Shown: positions 62,922 through 64,000 of the stretch, piece after piece
Layout: every line of letters begins with the position of its first letter
Numbering within the stretch: the stretch's first letter is position 1
From: CBDBIK01 sp965206145
GTDB lineage: Bacteria; Pseudomonadota; Alphaproteobacteria; TMED109
Assembly (NCBI GenBank): GCA_965206145.1
Contig: CBDBIK010000002.1
Coordinates: forward strand, 248,001 to 312,000
Reading direction: 5' to 3'
Length of the DNA: 64,000 nt
Notes under the pieces: generated by a model
The model's input: only the letters and a program-made list of their open reading frames with translations
Database searches by the model: none
Told to the model about the DNA's origin: nothing
Position numbers and translations under genes: made by a program

Positions 62922-64000
62922 TCACCAGATCGGAGCGTCGCTCCCTTCCCGCATTCGCGCTTGTCGACTTTCCGCCCTCTCGGAGCGTTCGCCGGCTTGT
63001 CCTTGCACTAGCTCAATCAACTCTTCCGCCTCCTCGGCGGTCATTTCCCGTGCCGAGGCACCCGTCAGATCGACATCTTTCGCAGAATCGGACCCCGCTG
63101 CTTGACTAGACTTGCGCGCACCACCGCCTGGTTGCCCTCCTTCACGGGCATTTGAACCTCCCTCCCCCTGTTGCTGTGTTTCCGCCGCACGCACCTGCCC
63201 CGGATCGATCCCCTCGGGAGTCTCGATCGCATCGTCAGTTCGGGCGTCACCTTCCTCCATTCCCTCGCTTCCGGGAATGACCTTGAAACGTCGGGCAAGC
63301 TCATCTTGCAGGCGGATTGCGAGCTCAAGATTGTAAGCAGCATCTTCAAACGTCGGATCGATGGCAAGCGCATCACGGTAATGCTCGATCGCCTCTTGCA
63401 GATACGAATCGGCGTTCTTGAAACTCCGAAGTGCATTCTCGGTTTGTTTGTAACGAATCCCTGCAAGATTGTAGTGGACGCGAGGCCGGAGCGAAGGAGG
63501 TGCGGTCTCTAATGCCTGTTTGAAGAAAGCGTCGGCCGCGCCTGTATCGTACGCGGCAAAAGCCGCCGCTCCTAGGTTGTAGCTGAGCTCCGGCGATTCA
63601 GGCAAGAGCTCAGCTGCGGTCTCGTAGTGGGTGCGGGCCACGTCGATATCTCCATCGGCGAGCGCGCGATTACCTTTTTCCACCTCTGTGCGTCCTCCCT
63701 CTTCACTGCAGGACGCAAGGACAAAAAGTGCGAGTATCGCCACCATCGATGTCGCGTTGCGTCTTCTCGGAAGCGGGAGCAATCCCGCCCCGCTGATAAG
63801 TAAAAGCAAGGCCGGCGCAGCAAGCCATGCGAAGAGGGGTGTCCTACGTTCTTGCCCTCCTCCCGTTGCCACCAGACGGGTTGGTTTGTCACGAATTGAA
63901 TCGAAAATTGCTTCAAGGGAATCGTTGTCGTCTGGAGTTGCAAAGCGTCCGTTGGTAAACGCTGCGAGATCACGGAGCGTTCCGTGATCGGCGTTGCTCA
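62922..64000 (-). CDS. vWA-TPR fusion protein (BatB/BatC-like), 5' end outside the window
   Basis: The frame is open to the window edge. The first visible residues (GTLRDLAAFTNGRFATPDDN, then DSLEAIFDSI) are the end of a von Willebrand A domain as in BatB. Then come two membrane-type segments (LFAWLAAPALLLLISGAGLL, ATSMVAILALFVLASC) and a TPR region (EVEKGNRALADGDIDVARTH, PELSYNLGAAAFAAYDTGAA, EAIEHYRDALAIDPTFEDAA). A Gly/Gln-rich tail ends the protein. BatB and BatC are separate in most bacteria; here they share one frame. Bat proteins act with MoxR ATPases in envelope stress and maturation of periplasmic enzymes. Confidence 0.85.
   Translation of the reverse strand, partial: SNADHGTLRDLAAFTNGRFATPDDNDSLEAIFDSIRDKPTRLVATGGGQERRTPLFAWLAAPALLLLISGAGLLPLPRRRNATSMVAILALFVLASCSEEGGRTEVEKGNRALADGDIDVARTHYETAAELLPESPELSYNLGAAAFAAYDTGAADAFFKQALETAPPSLRPRVHYNLAGIRYKQTENALRSFKNADSYLQEAIEHYRDALAIDPTFEDAAYNLELAIRLQDELARRFKVIPGSEGMEEGDARTDDAIETPEGIDPGQVRAAETQQQGEGGSNAREGGQPGGGARKSSQAAGSDSAKDVDLTGASAREMTAEEAEELIELVQGQAGERSERAESRQARMREGSDAPIW

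Overview
The window reads as chromosomal DNA of an alphaproteobacterium. Several gene sets point to that class: tolC, a DUF2497/PopZ-like gene and valS in a row; argH, a tiny LptM-type lipoprotein, lysA and a TIGR02302 gene in a row; the DUF1476 F1-ATPase inhibitor (zeta) family; hfq-hflX; a HIG1-type twin-membrane gene beside etfBA; and bamE, DUF177, rpmF, plsX, ihfA and a merR gene. Coding density is high and many neighbours overlap by ATGA or GTGA. The genus cannot be named from the sequence alone.

Layout. 1-4570: mutY 3' end, hfq, hflX, then groESL behind a CIRCE operator with a strong terminator. 4640-4920: wreck of an IS630-type transposase. 5032-8888: a 3-hydroxyisobutyrate-dehydrogenase-like enzyme, mazG, a lipocalin-like protein, an RsbW-type ATPase followed by a decayed STAS partner, and an N-formylglutamate amidohydrolase. 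8932-12270: an amide-related cluster with an exported acetamidase/formamidase, a short TAXI-like protein and a divergent periplasmic binding protein. 12329-25733: tolC, DUF2497, valS, purEK, TIGR02302, lysA, lptM-like, argH, pncA, thrH. 25757-33639: etfAB, gluQ, an esterase, DUF1476, purB, pdxH, a MaoC hydratase and a VUT transporter. 34171-52373: sulfite-oxidase-type molybdoenzyme, DUF899, topA, a short RNase R, a DsbD/ScsB protein, H+-pyrophosphatase, bamE to merR (without fabH), GST and a large AsmA-like protein.

52528-64000 is the accessory part. It holds a frameshifted GMC oxidoreductase with its Tat-exported small subunit; an IS66 remnant abutting a decayed MobA/MobL-type relaxase; an AT-richer reverse transcriptase gene that looks like a defence-associated (unknown-group/Abi) RT; an FAD-linked D-lactate/glycolate-type dehydrogenase; a recent tandem duplication of a DUF4389 gene; and a PQQ alcohol dehydrogenase with the lanthanide-type Asp-X-Asp signature but no vicinal disulfide, followed by its cytochrome c and an unknown periplasmic protein. 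The window ends inside a vWA-TPR (BatB/BatC-like) fusion gene.

The most promising lead for an undescribed system is the solitary reverse transcriptase (55371-56975), which sits next to plasmid-type debris with about 90 unassigned bases on its 3' side. Second are the unusual PQQ dehydrogenase operon and the exported amidase locus. No CRISPR array, tRNA or rRNA gene was seen.
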